DNA from: Sparassis latifolia
Lineage: Eukaryota > Basidiomycota > Agaricomycetes > Polyporales > Sparassidaceae
DNA: 64,000 nt
Assembly: GCA_018466975.1 (NCBI GenBank)
Contig: CM031556.1
Span: 4,030,001 to 4,094,000 of the forward strand
Direction: 5' to 3'
Positions 53,763 to 64,000 of the stretch are shown in pieces. Made by a program: the position numbers and the translations under genes. The notes under the pieces are model-generated. The model had not been told where the DNA came from, did no database searches, and worked only from the letters and a program-made list of their open reading frames with translations. Position 1 is the first letter of the stretch, and the number at the start of each line of letters is the position of its first letter.

Positions 53763-55545
53763 TCGTCGTTCGAGAGGCTGAACGCGGGAGTCTCAGGCTC
53801 TCAGGTCGAAGAATTTGCGTGTGGGCCGAGAGAGCGGTACGTAGTTGGTGACGTACCGATCGTCCGGTTCGTCTGTGATGCAGATAGTCAGAACAACTTC
53901 AAGTGCGCATATATCTTTCCTTACACTTCTGAAGGACGACGGGGGAAGCTGAGACGATGGACGAGCGAAACTACGCTTCAAGTTGCGGGGGAGTAAGCAT
54001 GAAAGCTTGGCGCCAAGCTATGGGGGTCACAGCTTTGGCTCATCTTAATTCTTATCAGATAACAGATGGAGCACAGCACATGTACAGCCTGAGGCCTGAG
54101 TACATACTATGCTGCTGTCTTCGTCATCTTCCACGACCACCATGGCATTTTCTGGAAGTGATGTGTCCATGTCAAGTCTAGCTCCCCTTTTCTTGCTGTT
54201 GGCAATATTGCTGTGACTATCGATTTACTATCTCTGCTCGATGATAATATGCTGAACTGGCTTATCTGTTCAGCTTTGCGGCATTAGGGTGGTGCTTCCT
54301 CTCGTCTTGCATCGGCAGACCTTTCCTGGCGTCATTATCAGAATTCTGGGACATGCTTATGGCGAGCGCACGGTCAGGGAGTGGGTCAACACCATGGAGA
54401 AACGGGAGGAGGTGGGATGGTCAGGACGATCTCTTTGAGTTGGAGTACCGAGGTAGGAGCGGGGCAGGCTGACTTTTGTGCAAAGGACTTGTTTGCATCC
54501 ACAACTCGATGCTATCATTATCTGCTTTCAACCCCCCTGCATGCTCTGAGCCCGGTGGACGAAGATGCTTCGCTTCGTCCACGGCTGCAGCCGTTCCCAG
54601 TTTTTGCCTGATGCCGTGGGCCAGTCGCCTTTGCCTTTAATTCTGCTAATGCGCGCTGTACGGGCCGCGGCAAATTCAATGACACTGCGTGAGGCCGCCG
54701 CCTCGCTTCGCCACACCTTACTCTGGCAACATTATTATACTCAGGACCGGTAATGTTTTCTATCCTTAGCAACGGCGGACCATCGGAGATGCAGCCCCAT
54801 CCGCGAGTCATTCCCAAGCCGAGATTTTGGGATCAACGAGATTTCTCCTGTGTGGCGGCGGCACACTTAGCGATCGACACAGTAGAGGAACTATCTTCGG
54901 AAACGTTCGTCAGGATGCCGTTGCAGCTCAGTTCTTCGAGTGTCTTATATTCGCAGGGTGCACGTACATACCGAGCTGGGACCGAGGTTATTCGATTCCT
55001 CGCGTACCAGTTCTTGGGCCTGCGTTCGCGCTAGTGAGGGAGCGGCGTCCACGCCGCAGTACAAATCCCGACTGCGACAGCTTGAGCGCGATCGATCTAG
55101 CGCTGTGGTCTGGTGGCTAACGGTCACGTGCGGGAACGCGTCCCCGCAGCCCATAGAGTCAGACGCGTCTCGACTCTCGACATGGCGTAGATTCGCACCC
55201 ACATATTGATTCAAAAAATGCTCCAAAATGCAAGGATTCTAGATCACGAACTGTAAGCGGGGCGAATCTTGTTGTTCTACTCGCAGCGGCGCTATATTTG
55301 CCTTGTACACATGGGTTGGCTAGCGCATGGTGCGCATTTCGAGGCTGACCATCTTCGATCGGTACTATGCGACTCTCTCACTGTCAGCACCGAAGCTCCT
55401 ATGCTGCCTGATGTATAAAAGGCGGTCCTCTTCGTCTCTCTTGTCCTCAGTTCTCTACCTTTGACCACTACGATCTCTTGACGAGAACGCCTGTGCCTAC
55501 TGCTATCGTCGTGCTATCTATCTGCTATCGCTCTACACGATCATC
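53763..55545. other. Intergenic region, no supported gene
   Basis: About 1.8 kb. Several overlapping short frames occur at 54518-55226 on both strands without domain or splice support. A GC-rich hairpin (TGCGGG...CCCGCA) lies near 55127-55146. The promoter of the secreted proline-rich gene occupies the right end. Confidence 0.5.
55414..55420 (+). promoter_or_regulatory. TATA box of the proline-rich secreted protein gene
   Basis: TATAAAA lies 126 bp before the ATG, followed by a pyrimidine-rich leader. It is the clearest core promoter in the window and fits a strongly or conditionally expressed secreted protein. Confidence 0.6.
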
Positions 55546-56665
55546 ATGAGACTCACTCCTTCTTCCTCTCTTATTCTCGCGACCCTTGCGATCTCCTCGT
55601 CGTCGTCGAGTTTGGCAGCTCCCGCCCCCGAACCGCACCATGGGTTCCACGACCACCACGACATGATCTCGAGTTCGTCCACTATGAAGACGGCCGGAAG
55701 ACGTGATTCCATGCACGTTCACATGCAGGGGCGGGATCCACTTGGTAAGATCTCGGTTTATGTTTCATGTCTATCGTCGCTCACACATCGGTCTACCCAC
55801 AGGGATCAACCAGCACTACGACACGAGGCAGCTGGGTCAGCTGGATAGTATCATCAGCACCCTTGGGGGATTGCCTCTCGTGGGTCCGACGCTGGAGACG
55901 ATCCTCACCCCGGTCTTGTCCGCGCTCGGTCTCAGTGTCAGTGTAACAAAGGAAAACGTCCTCGATGTGTTGTCCTCCCTCGCTCCCCAGCAGCTCTCTC
56001 AGGTTCAAGAGGCGCTGTCCCAGGCGACCAGCACCTTGTTAGCCACCGTCCCCACCTCCATTCCTGGGTCGTCTTCCAATCATACTGCGCGCGACGGGCC
56101 TGACATGACCTATTCCTACTCGGTCAGCTCTTCCGACACCGCGAGCTCATCCTCTGCACAGCCGACGTTCACCTACGATGGGATGGCAGCGGATGCCGCG
56201 ACCTCCAGCGCCGCTGCCGCTCCTTCCGGTGCTCCCGCTGGCCTCCCTGTTAGCCCTCCGATCAACCCTCCGATCAACCCTTTCGCGGCTGGCGCGAACC
56301 CTTTGTCGCCATCTCTTCCTTCCAACCCTCCCAATACCCCAGTGGCTCCCCCAGCCGCTCCCCACCCTGAAGACATGCGCGCCCGCGCTGTTCCCCCCGG
56401 TGCGCCCGCGCCCCCTGCGGGTGCACCCCAGCCCCCCGCGGGTGCGCCTCAGCCCCCCGTAGGTGCACCCCAGCCTCCCGCTGGCGCACCCCGGCCACCT
56501 GTGAGCCCTCCTGTTTCACCGCCGACGAACGGTGGCCCGCCTCCGGCTCCCGCCCCTCCTGCTCCTGCGGCAGCCGCAAAGGACGTCGCTAGCTCTTCTA
56601 GCGACCCTGCGGCGTCGACGACCGTGGCGACGGTGACGGTAACGGCGACGGCGACTGGTGCCTAG
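55546..56665 (+). CDS. Secreted Ser/Ala/Pro-rich protein with GAPQPP repeats
   Basis: Exons 55546-55744 and 55803-56665 join in frame to 353 aa. The N-terminus is a signal peptide (LILATLAISSSSSSLAAPAP). A His-rich patch follows (HHGFHDHHDM). Then comes a helical region (about residues 75-150: LGQLDSIISTLGGLPLVGPT, TKENVLDVLSSLAPQQLSQV). The C-terminal half is Pro/Ala-rich with repeats of the type APQPPAG/APQPPVG and ends in an Ala/Thr/Val-rich segment, without a clear GPI signal. I do not recognise a family. Wall association or heavy glycosylation is an inference from composition. Confidence 0.85.
56385..56505 (+). repeat. 24 bp tandem repeat encoding APQPP[A/V]G
   Basis: Four to five imperfect copies of a GC-rich 24 bp unit inside the proline-rich gene encode an eight-residue proline-rich repeat. 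Confidence 0.8.
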
Positions 56666-57081
56666 CCCTCAGGTGTTTTCGCTTCTACTTCTGGTTGATT
56701 TTACGATCCTTATTCTACGATTGCGACGCCTCGATATCCATGATACATACTATGTTATAATGACCGACTTTTTATAGTACTTTTGATACCTTCGCCATTA
56801 ATATCCTTACCGATAATACCAATACCTTATTGCCTTTAATGCACTTGGTCGTGTTCAAAGTTCTGCTAGTAAGAACATCCGAAGTAGACATAAAAGAAGG
56901 TGTGAACTTGCACACGACAAACAAACGACAGCAAGGACTCGTTAAATGCAAAGGACAGCAGAAAGCATTGCTAAACGCACGACAAAGTGAGGATCAAGTC
57001 AATGACGGTATACATCCTGCATCATGGAACCACAAACCAAAAAGAGACGATGAAATGTAGGGGATCGAGGGTGTCACCGTA
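56666..57081. other. Intergenic region between convergent genes
   Basis: 416 bp of AT-rich 3' flank from both sides. No gene is seen. Confidence 0.6.
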
Positions 57082-58679
57082 TCATGAATCGGAAGCCGTC
57101 GCCTGTAGTCGGGCTGCTCTCGTTCGTAACCCCCATTTCACCAGTACCCAGTCTGCAAAGGCGAATTGCCCGCCCAAGCGGATGATGTTCTCCTTGATCA
57201 CTGCCCACTCTTCTTCCATCCCGCACAGATCATCAAGCACATCTTCCGCATCAAAACCCAGGTCGGAGAACATGGCAACAAGATACGCATGTCGGTCCGA
57301 CGACGATAAGATATTCACAAAAGATTCCACAACACCTCTCGGCGGAGGCTTTGCATTTACACCCTCATCAATGTTACGGGAGGAATGCGACGATACCTTT
57401 GCCGCCCGAGCTCGCAGTCTCTTCTTGAGGTGGATCCAATCTGCGAATCTGCCTCTCTTGATGACCATCTTGTTGACTGGATCCCACTCGTCTTCCGTGC
57501 AACTGAGCGCGTTGAGCAGCGCATCGGAATCAAATCCTAGGTCAGACAGCACGTCTGCAAGGCACGCTAGGCGTGCGGACCGCGATTTAGGCTGAACTAC
57601 AGGCGGTGAACTCTGACGTCCTGATTTGCTCGTACTGTCGCGGCTTCTGGGTAACAAGAGAGATGCGGCGCCTATCGTTTCCAGCTGATCTGTGTGGTGC
57701 GAACGGTCCAGAGGAGGGGACGTTGTGTCGAGGTCGGGAGGATGGGAAAGACTCGACAGATACACAGGTTCTACCTCTGTAGAATGATGTGCTAGGGCAG
57801 CAGTTGGGCTATGGAGAACGCGTGCATGGGGCTCAGATGTAGCGTCCGACACGGGGGAGTCATCATCCAATTCTTCCGGCCATTCGAGGTGGAATTGCTC
57901 TAAATCCATAATATCTAGTTCTTCGGTCAATTCTGCAGCCCTGCTCTCCGCATGGTTCAGATCGCGTTCCGTTGTACCATCTTCCTGGGGAAGGTCTGGC
58001 AGAGTAACGTCTTCCGCGTGTCCTTCCACATCTTCCTCGTTTTGACAAACACTCGCCTCTGTGAGAAAGCTTAAAGGTCAACCCCAAGATATAAGACACC
58101 GAAATTGTACTGCAGGCATACGGTCAGATGTAGCTTCATCGTCTTCGAGGTCATCTCGCTCTAGGTTCATGTCGACGTCCTCCGTATCAGCTTCGTTCCG
58201 CTGCACGCAACTAGACGTGGGCGCATCTCTTATACGCCCCTTCTCTTGTTTCCTTCTGTCTTGTTCGGTTCGTCCCACGCACCGCGTTTGACGCAGAGAC
58301 AAGTATTTGGACGTACAACTTCTGATAGCATGTCGCTAGATATGGCACCCAGCATCGTTTGAACAGCTAAACATGACAACTGAATTGAATGGGTAACTTA
58401 CCTGGAGGCTGCGCGGATAGCGGCTTGCAAAGTCGCAACTTGGACAATGAAAGAGCTCGTCGTCACCATTTCGAACCACCTGTACGATATTCTTCGGATT
58501 GTCGAGAAACTTCACCGCACAAGATCGCTGGTGGACACTGGTGTAATGGTGTTTATAAGAACGAACTTTCATCTTGCAAACTGAACAGCGTTCCAGCAGT
58601 GCAGATCTGATAAACGCATATTAGAAAGTCCGATTATTCTGTCAAAGAGTCTGATAATAATGTCTTACGGACGCGTCAT
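57082..58679 (-). CDS. Zinc-finger protein with duplicated FADW module, copy A
   Basis: Exons 58679-58669 (11 bp), 58606-58402, 58335-58122 and 58058-57082 join in frame to 468 aa. Two zinc-binding patterns lie near the N-terminus. The first is C-x2-C-x9-H-x4-H (CSVCKMKVRSYKHHYTSVH). The second is C-x2-C-x12-H-x4-C (CPSCDFASRYPRSLQ to RHAIRSC). An acidic Ser/Pro/Thr-rich linker follows. The C-terminus has two copies of a roughly 60-residue helical module, at about residues 284-343 and 400-462. Both share DLGFD.(D/E).L...L...E.EW and a G.FADW end (LSDLGFDSDALLNALSCTED; GGQFAFADWVLVKWGLR). Its paralogue lies immediately upstream at 59374-61374, and the intron between SLQ and RHA is at the same codon in both. 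I recognise no family for the module. DNA binding is inferred from the fingers only. Confidence 0.82.
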
Positions 58680-59373
58680 TATGTATATCTCAAGTTTGTT
58701 TCCAGGTAGGACTGGACAATGGTTGACTTGAGAGAAGTTTCAAGTGAGCCTCGACAGCAACAGACGGAGGTGTACCAAAGATAACTAAACTGCGGATTTA
58801 ATGACTACGAGACTACAGAATGAAGCTTGAAGATGGAAGTGCATAGAACTCTAGTCAGTGGATTAACGTCACCAATGGGGCCAAGTTTCGGCGTATCCGG
58901 TTTAGAGCGGTTTTCGGAGGGCGAGCGCCGGCGTCTGCATCAAAGTATGAATCAGACATCTCCACATCAGGTAAGTGTTCAAGATGCGACTACTACGAAA
59001 GATGCTGGAAAGATCCATAGAATCCAGAATGCGCATTCAACCAGTGGGGATCATACATCTTGGAAAGTGTCTCGAGACTGAACTTGCCAAGACAGTATTT
59101 CAATGGAATCCCTCTTAGGCCCAAAGAATACTTCCGCCTATACAATTCAGAGTCACAACACACGACAAATGGAAGATATATACAAACAAAGCAACATCAT
59201 TCAGTACATAGACCAAATTGAAAGCAGTACAAACGAGATGTCAGATACGAGAGCAGGTACAGCATACAACAAACTTCCCCATGCAAAGGCAACGTTAAGT
59301 ATACAACATTGGGTCCATGGATTCAACGGAGATGATGAACCTAAAGAAATATGAGACAGCTCGCGAACTGACA
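58680..59373. other. Intergenic region between the two zinc-finger paralogues
   Basis: About 700 bp containing the copy A promoter and the copy B 3' flank. No gene is seen. Confidence 0.55.
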
Positions 59374-61374
59374 TTATCCACGAGCACGCGATCTGTTCAG
59401 TCGCCCCAATCTCCTCCGCAATCCCCACTTGACCAGCACCCAATCTGCGAACCCGAACTGCCCACCATTTTCATATATTTTGTCCTTAATGGTGATCCAT
59501 TCGACGTCTTCTTTTAGCCTGCACAAGGCATCTAGCAAGTCTTCACGGTCAAAGCCAAGGTCCGATAACGCCGTGGAAAGGTACGCGTGCCGGTCTGAAG
59601 TTGATAACCCCTTAATAAAGGACGCCGCACTGTCACATTTCTTGCCCAGCTCATCTTCGTCGACGTCAAGGGAGAAGCGTGCGAGTTGCTCGGAGCGAGA
59701 CTGCAAGCCGAGGCTGAGAATACACCAGTCTGCAAACCTGCCTCTCCGGAGGACCTCTGCTTTGACTTTGCACCATTCGTCCTCCGTGCAACTGAGCGCG
59801 TCGAGCAGCACATCGGTGTCGAAGCCGAGACCAGACAGTATGTCTGCGAGGAATGACACGCCTGGGGAAGACGACAATCCTGCCACGAAGGATTGAGCTG
59901 GAGACGGCTGAGAGGTCTCCACTTTTATCGAAATGTCCGAGCTGATGCTACAATAAGAAAGACTTCTGGGTATAGAAGATACATGAGGACCGGAACCTGA
60001 TGCCGCAGCCGTGGCAGATGGTAGACGGTCAGCGAAAGACGGCTGTTCAGTCCCGCGCGATGAACGCCCTATGATAAGAGATGGGGTGCGGGAGATTGGG
60101 CTAAAAGCTAATGAACGCCTGGATTGTATGGATGAGCGAGATCCTGTAGATGGATCCACTGTTTTCAACACTGAAGGTGTTGCCCGCATATAGTCAGCAG
60201 GGGAGAGGGCGGGACTGCTTAGCGGGGGCGTGGGCTGTTGTACATGAGAGGATTCATTCCGGACAGTGTCACATTCGCGATCGGTGCTTGCGCAAATCTG
60301 ATCGGACGGTAGATCATCACCCGAAACGTGCAGAGCTTCTGTATCCACGATGACACGATCAGAGGATGTACAAGCTTCGCAGGGGTTAGTCTGGTCCGTC
60401 TGCTGAGGAGTGTCCGTGACGGGGCTGAGAGTTTTGTGGTTGGATGAAGCAGACGGTAAGCTCAATGTCGCGGGTGGTGGCGGGGATTTTGAGTCGTGAT
60501 ATTGCGAAGCACTTGACTGCCTTTCGGGACTCCCCTGTGAAACGATCTGACATTCCTGATTGGGACCTGGTCCGGAATATATCTCCTCCTCCTCCTCGTA
60601 CATCGTCTTCTGGCGTGAGCTCCCACCCTCAGTATCCGCGTGCATTTCATCTTCAACGTCTACGTCCATTTCAGCTATATCAGATTCCATACCACAAATT
60701 AGGGAATAATGAGCTGGGAACTAAGACCAACATCCGAAATTTGCTCACGCTGTTGGTTCATCTCATCCAGTGTATCACTATCAGTTGGTTCTGTCTTCAA
60801 CATTCCATCGACCTCATGCATTTCGAAGTCGTCTACTTGGGAGTCACTAGGCTTCCGAATATACAGGAACTGTATTTCTTCCTCCGAGTTTTTCTCAGCA
60901 GCCGGACGGCGCAAACCAGGGAGCCGTATCCGCAAGGGAAGCATGACAAATGTGCAAGAAGCAGCATGACGCTGTTGCATTGAACATTGAGGGTTGATTT
61001 TCTGAATCTAAAGTCGAGTAGACTTCATCGCCTACCTGCAGAGACCTTGGGGAGGCATGCTTGTATACACATCCGAGGCAATGGAATAGATTATCTCTGC
61101 TATCCCGCACTATCTTCACTTGGATCTTTGGATCACTTGCATATCTGACCTTGCAAATAAGACGATGAATAGAGCTGTAATGCGATCGGAGAGAGGTGGT
61201 CTGTCTCTTGCAAATCGGACAGACTCCGGATGCTGGCCTGATCAGAACAGCATCAAGACAGGCGCTTGCTCGATGCAAGAGCAAGCTCCTCACCATATGT
61301 CCAAATTCGTGGGTTTGAGTGGCATGTACGGCGCCGACGTGGTTCGGACTGAGATTGGCTGATTGAGTCCGCAT
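59374..61374 (-). CDS. Zinc-finger protein with duplicated FADW module, copy B
   Basis: Exons 61374-61036, 60971-60749 and 60674-59374 join in frame to 620 aa. The finger pair matches copy A: CPICKRQTTSLRSHYSSIH, then CLGCVYKHASPRSLQ with RHAASC. The linker is longer and Ser/Pro-rich with an acidic run (TMYEEEEEIYSG). The C-terminal modules lie at about residues 465-525 and 545-617: ILSGLGFDTDVLLDALSCTE with RRGRFADW, then ALSDLGFDREDLLDALCRLK with GGQFGFADWVLVKWGLR. The second module of A and of B are closer to each other than to the first modules, so the internal duplication came before the gene duplication. The start is the first in-frame ATG; copy A instead begins with a tiny exon, so the true start could differ. 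Confidence 0.8.
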
Positions 61375-61957
61375 TCCGCGTGAGACGCTGTCTCAAGTTC
61401 TCCCACTCACAGGCACTGGCAGCTGGCTGTCGGTGTCCTCGGGGACTGCCGCTTGATCCCAGATCCAGAAATTCAGATCGGCGCATCCCGGCGCCTACCA
61501 GTATGTACAGTTGAGGCGGGTAAGTCCATCTTGAAGTGACAGCTGCATTGTTGTGCTCAACTTAAACATGTACGAGGAGAAGTGCGCAAGGCGCCTTCGA
61601 GGTCATCCTCTCTTATTCCTGGTAAAGATTTCTACACGCCGCAATACTTGTGATATCGATGTTTGCGTCCCCAAACCAGTGCAAGCGCATTTCAAGTTGA
61701 TCTCCGTACGAAGTTGAGACTCACGAAGAATCATATCCGGAGAGTACTCCCACGAGACGTACCTTTTGTAGGAATTACAGGAGACGAAACTGCGGAGCAC
61801 GTAAGAATGAACACACGTAGAAGCTCAAGCGCTCAAGCGGAGCGATCAGCGAGCACCTTGTGGATGTTCCGGCGCAGAATACAACGTTTCTCTTCTATGA
61901 AATGAGGTTACAGGGCCTTGTGCAAGGATAGGTATTCATACAGTACGGATTGCTTCT
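61375..61957. other. Intergenic region, no gene seen
   Basis: This 583 bp stretch holds the copy B upstream region and the quinone oxidoreductase 3' flank. Confidence 0.55.
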
Positions 61958-63461
61958 TCAGTTGCCTGCGATCTTAATTACCAACTTCCCAATTGTCTTC
62001 CCGCTCCGTGTCGTCAGATCGGTTTGTGCTTCCTGTACGCCCTCAGTCGTGAATGGATACTCCTTGAAGATGTTGATTTTGACCACCCCTGTTGCGATGA
62101 GGCTGAAGAGTTCCGATCCGTAGTGAAGCGCTTCTTCGGGGGTGTATGTGTAGTTCATCAACCTGTTGTCAGAGGAAAAATTGTCGATACACATCCAAAA
62201 CAGGCGAGGGAATAACAAGGACTGACGTGGGGCGGAGTAAAGCTAGGTTCTTCTCCACCAACTTGAGAGGTGGAATAGGTTCCACTGGCCCCGAGGCGGC
62301 GCCGACCACCACGATAGTCGCTTTGCGTCTCGCAAGCTTGAAGTCGTTCAGGAACCTGATGGCGCATCAGGCCAAGGCTGGCACGCAGCGCGAGAGAGTA
62401 CGCACGTATCTTTACCGACACCATCGTAGACGACATGTACGCCCTCGCCGTTGGTGATCTCCAGCACGCGCTCGACAGTGTTCTCTGTGGGGTATAGAAT
62501 GACGTGGTCGGCGCCGTGCGCTTTTGCGACTGCTGCCTTCTCCGGTGTGGATGTAGTCCCTATCACGATCGCGCCGCGTTGCTTCGCCAGCTGGCTGAAA
62601 ATGAGACCCAGACCTCCTGCGATTGTGTGAATAAAGACGTAGTCGCCCTTCTTCACATTGTACGCCTCCGTAACGAAGGTCAAAGCAGTGAGCCCTGTAG
62701 GCAACATATTTACCACGGACAAAATGAGAAATGCCAAAGCACGCACCTTGGAGCAGAGCTGCTGCTGCAGTCTTTAAAGAGACAGACTCGGGCACAGAAT
62801 AGACCTTTGCCCAGGGAACAGACGCGTATTCCCCATGCACGCCAAATTGCAGCTAGAGCGATTCACACTTGTCAAAGCGGTACGATACACGGTATTGATT
62901 GTTTCGACTTACCAACGCTACCTTATCGCCAACCTTGAACCCGCGCTTCTTGTATTGCTCGTCTGCGAGAACCTTCTCATCCGTAGGCAGCCCAACGATG
63001 GTACCCGATGCCTCCATGCCCAAAGTCTGGGGGAACGATTTGATAGGGTAGATTCCCTTCCTACGACCCGCTCCATGTAATTGTACGACCAGGCTGCCAA
63101 CTCTAACCCGTCGACTCACCGGTGATATGTATCAATGAAGTTAACACCTGCATATGCTACCTGCACATATTGTAAACATAACTACAGCAGAGGTCAACAC
63201 CTCGCATGTACCCACCTTCACAATCACATCGCCCGGGGCCGCAGCGGGGAAGGGTACCGTCTTCACCTGCAAGACATCGATGTCCCCATTCTTGTCGATC
63301 GCAATCGACCGGATGGTTTTGGGAAAGTCGGACATGCTGCTAGAGTATCCCCTGCTGAACGTCGGTGCGGATATGTGGTGGAAGACCTGTGCAGTGCGGA
63401 TAGCTGCTGTTTGACGTCTGGTAGCTGTCGCCCCAGTTCGCAGGATAGTCGATGGTATCAT
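61958..63461 (-). CDS. Zeta-crystallin-type NADPH:quinone oxidoreductase (Zta1/QOR), probably mitochondrial
   Basis: About eight exons read from the ATG at 63461 to TGA at 61958. The N-terminus is Arg/Ser/Ala-rich without acidic residues (MIPSTILRTGATATRRQTAA), which suggests a mitochondrial presequence. The catalytic-domain start follows (VAYAGVNFIDTYHRKGIYPI, TLGMEASGTIVG). The Rossmann domain has FIHTIAGGLGLIFSQLAKQ, the region that binds NADPH, and GTTSTPEKAAVAKAHGADHV. The end is TRSGKTIGKLVIKIAGN. This zinc-independent MDR enzyme reduces quinones by one electron using NADPH. Yeast Zta1 is the orthologue and also binds AU-rich RNA. Introns at GTGGGT, GTGAGT and GTAAGT donors close the frame, with HRKGIYPI spanning one of them. 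Confidence 0.9.
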
Positions 63462-64000
63462 CGGCTGAGCGAGCCGGAGCGGTGTACCTTTAGTCTAGTT
63501 TCTTCCTGTTCCCGTCGTCGTACATTCCGGGAGCTGGAGATTGGTCAGAAATGTCACCACTCTTGCAACATTTCTATCGCCAGTGGTACTATCGGCCCTT
63601 CAGAGATGGCCGTGTGAAGTCGGAACGAGCGAGGCCTACTAGTGAGGGACCAGCGACGTTGACTGTGAACATGCCTTATAATAGAATTATTCGACGAGCG
63701 TTTCAGCGGCGAGAGAAGGAATATCGGACGTCTTGATGCGAGCTGTCCTAGTCTCCCGTGGGCAGACCGATTGTCACTCTGCTTCTGTCAACGTTCGTAC
63801 CTCAGGATACCCGTGTCGAGTCGGACAGCTGTCCACACTCTGATGCAACTAACGGGAGCACAACAACACCAACTTGGAATATTTCTGTTGGCGCTGTAGA
63901 CGTCTCTTCTACAATATTTCTAGAGCTACAATGAAAGAAAGATAGGCATACAGGTGATCGGGAATTAGATACGCGACTCTGTTCACTTCAACGCGGAAAA
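63462..64000. other. Right-hand edge, no supported gene
   Basis: The plus-strand frame 63551-63736 (61 residues, basic) has an ATG and stop but no recognised features. Otherwise this is the promoter region of the quinone oxidoreductase gene, cut by the window end. Confidence 0.4.

Noticed and set aside
55095..55205. tRNA-like stretch with A-box-like TGGTCTGGTGG and a 6 bp stem
   Set aside because: No matching acceptor stem, and a poor B box; it is only a GC-rich hairpin.

Overview
The window is nuclear DNA of a filamentous basidiomycete, most likely an Agaricomycete of the polypore type. The evidence is dense genes on both strands, many 40-70 bp GT-AG introns with CTNA(A/C)-like branch sites, very short exons, and basidiomycete-typical proteins (CPL1-like secreted protein, Gfd2/YDR514C-like RNase H-fold protein, NAK and GCK-III kinases with long tails). 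Exons were joined by reading across introns by eye. Where joins are given, reading frame closes across them unless a break is stated. Layout: 0.3-2.2 kb, delta-COP (+). 2.5-4.4 kb, Gfd2-like DEDD-fold protein (-). 5.9-6.4 kb, ubiquitin-ribosomal eL40 fusion (+). 7.0-8.8 kb, an unrecognised protein with a repeated SIHAP-type motif (+). 9.4-10.8 kb, hydroxyisobutyrate/6-phosphogluconate-type dehydrogenase (-), divergent from an Ark1/Prk1-type NAK kinase at 11.35-15.85 kb (+). 16.0-17.0 kb, Ctr copper transporter (-). 18.0-18.6 kb, a decayed, internally deleted copy of the dehydrogenase (+). 19.7-21.1 kb, an unrecognised two-membrane-segment protein (-). 23.3-23.8 kb, a CPL1-like secreted protein (-). 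25.3-27.7 kb, exonuclease V (-). 28.1-33.0 kb, a DHX57/YLR419W-like DEAH helicase (-), sharing a 252 bp divergent promoter with the spliceosomal DEAH helicase Prp22 at 33.3-37.1 kb (+). 37.4-38.2 kb, an NTF2-like mRNA export cofactor (-). 38.9-40.3 kb, a 2-oxoglutarate/Fe(II) oxygenase (-). 42.6-45.9 kb, AP-3 delta adaptin (+). 46.1-48.2 kb, a GCK-III/Kic1-type kinase (-), divergent from a BIRC6-like large E2 at 48.7-51.7 kb (+). 51.8-53.8 kb, a CDF cation transporter (-). 55.5-56.7 kb, a proline-rich secreted protein (+). 57.1-61.4 kb, two tandem paralogous zinc-finger proteins with a duplicated C-terminal module (-). 62.0-63.5 kb, a zeta-crystallin-type quinone oxidoreductase (-). Most genes are housekeeping: COPI and AP-3 vesicle coats, kinases acting on endocytosis and polarity, RNA helicases and mRNA export, mitochondrial DNA maintenance, metal transport. 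There is no sign of a secondary-metabolite cluster or a horizontally acquired island. The most novel-looking items are the tandem zinc-finger/FADW-module pair and the SIHAP-repeat protein. Non-autonomous mobile elements are indicated by a 409 bp element with 28/30 matching terminal inverted repeats and a probable 6 bp target duplication, and by a weaker 317 bp candidate. Two genes show frame breaks that could be one-base consensus errors, unrecognised introns or real lesions.
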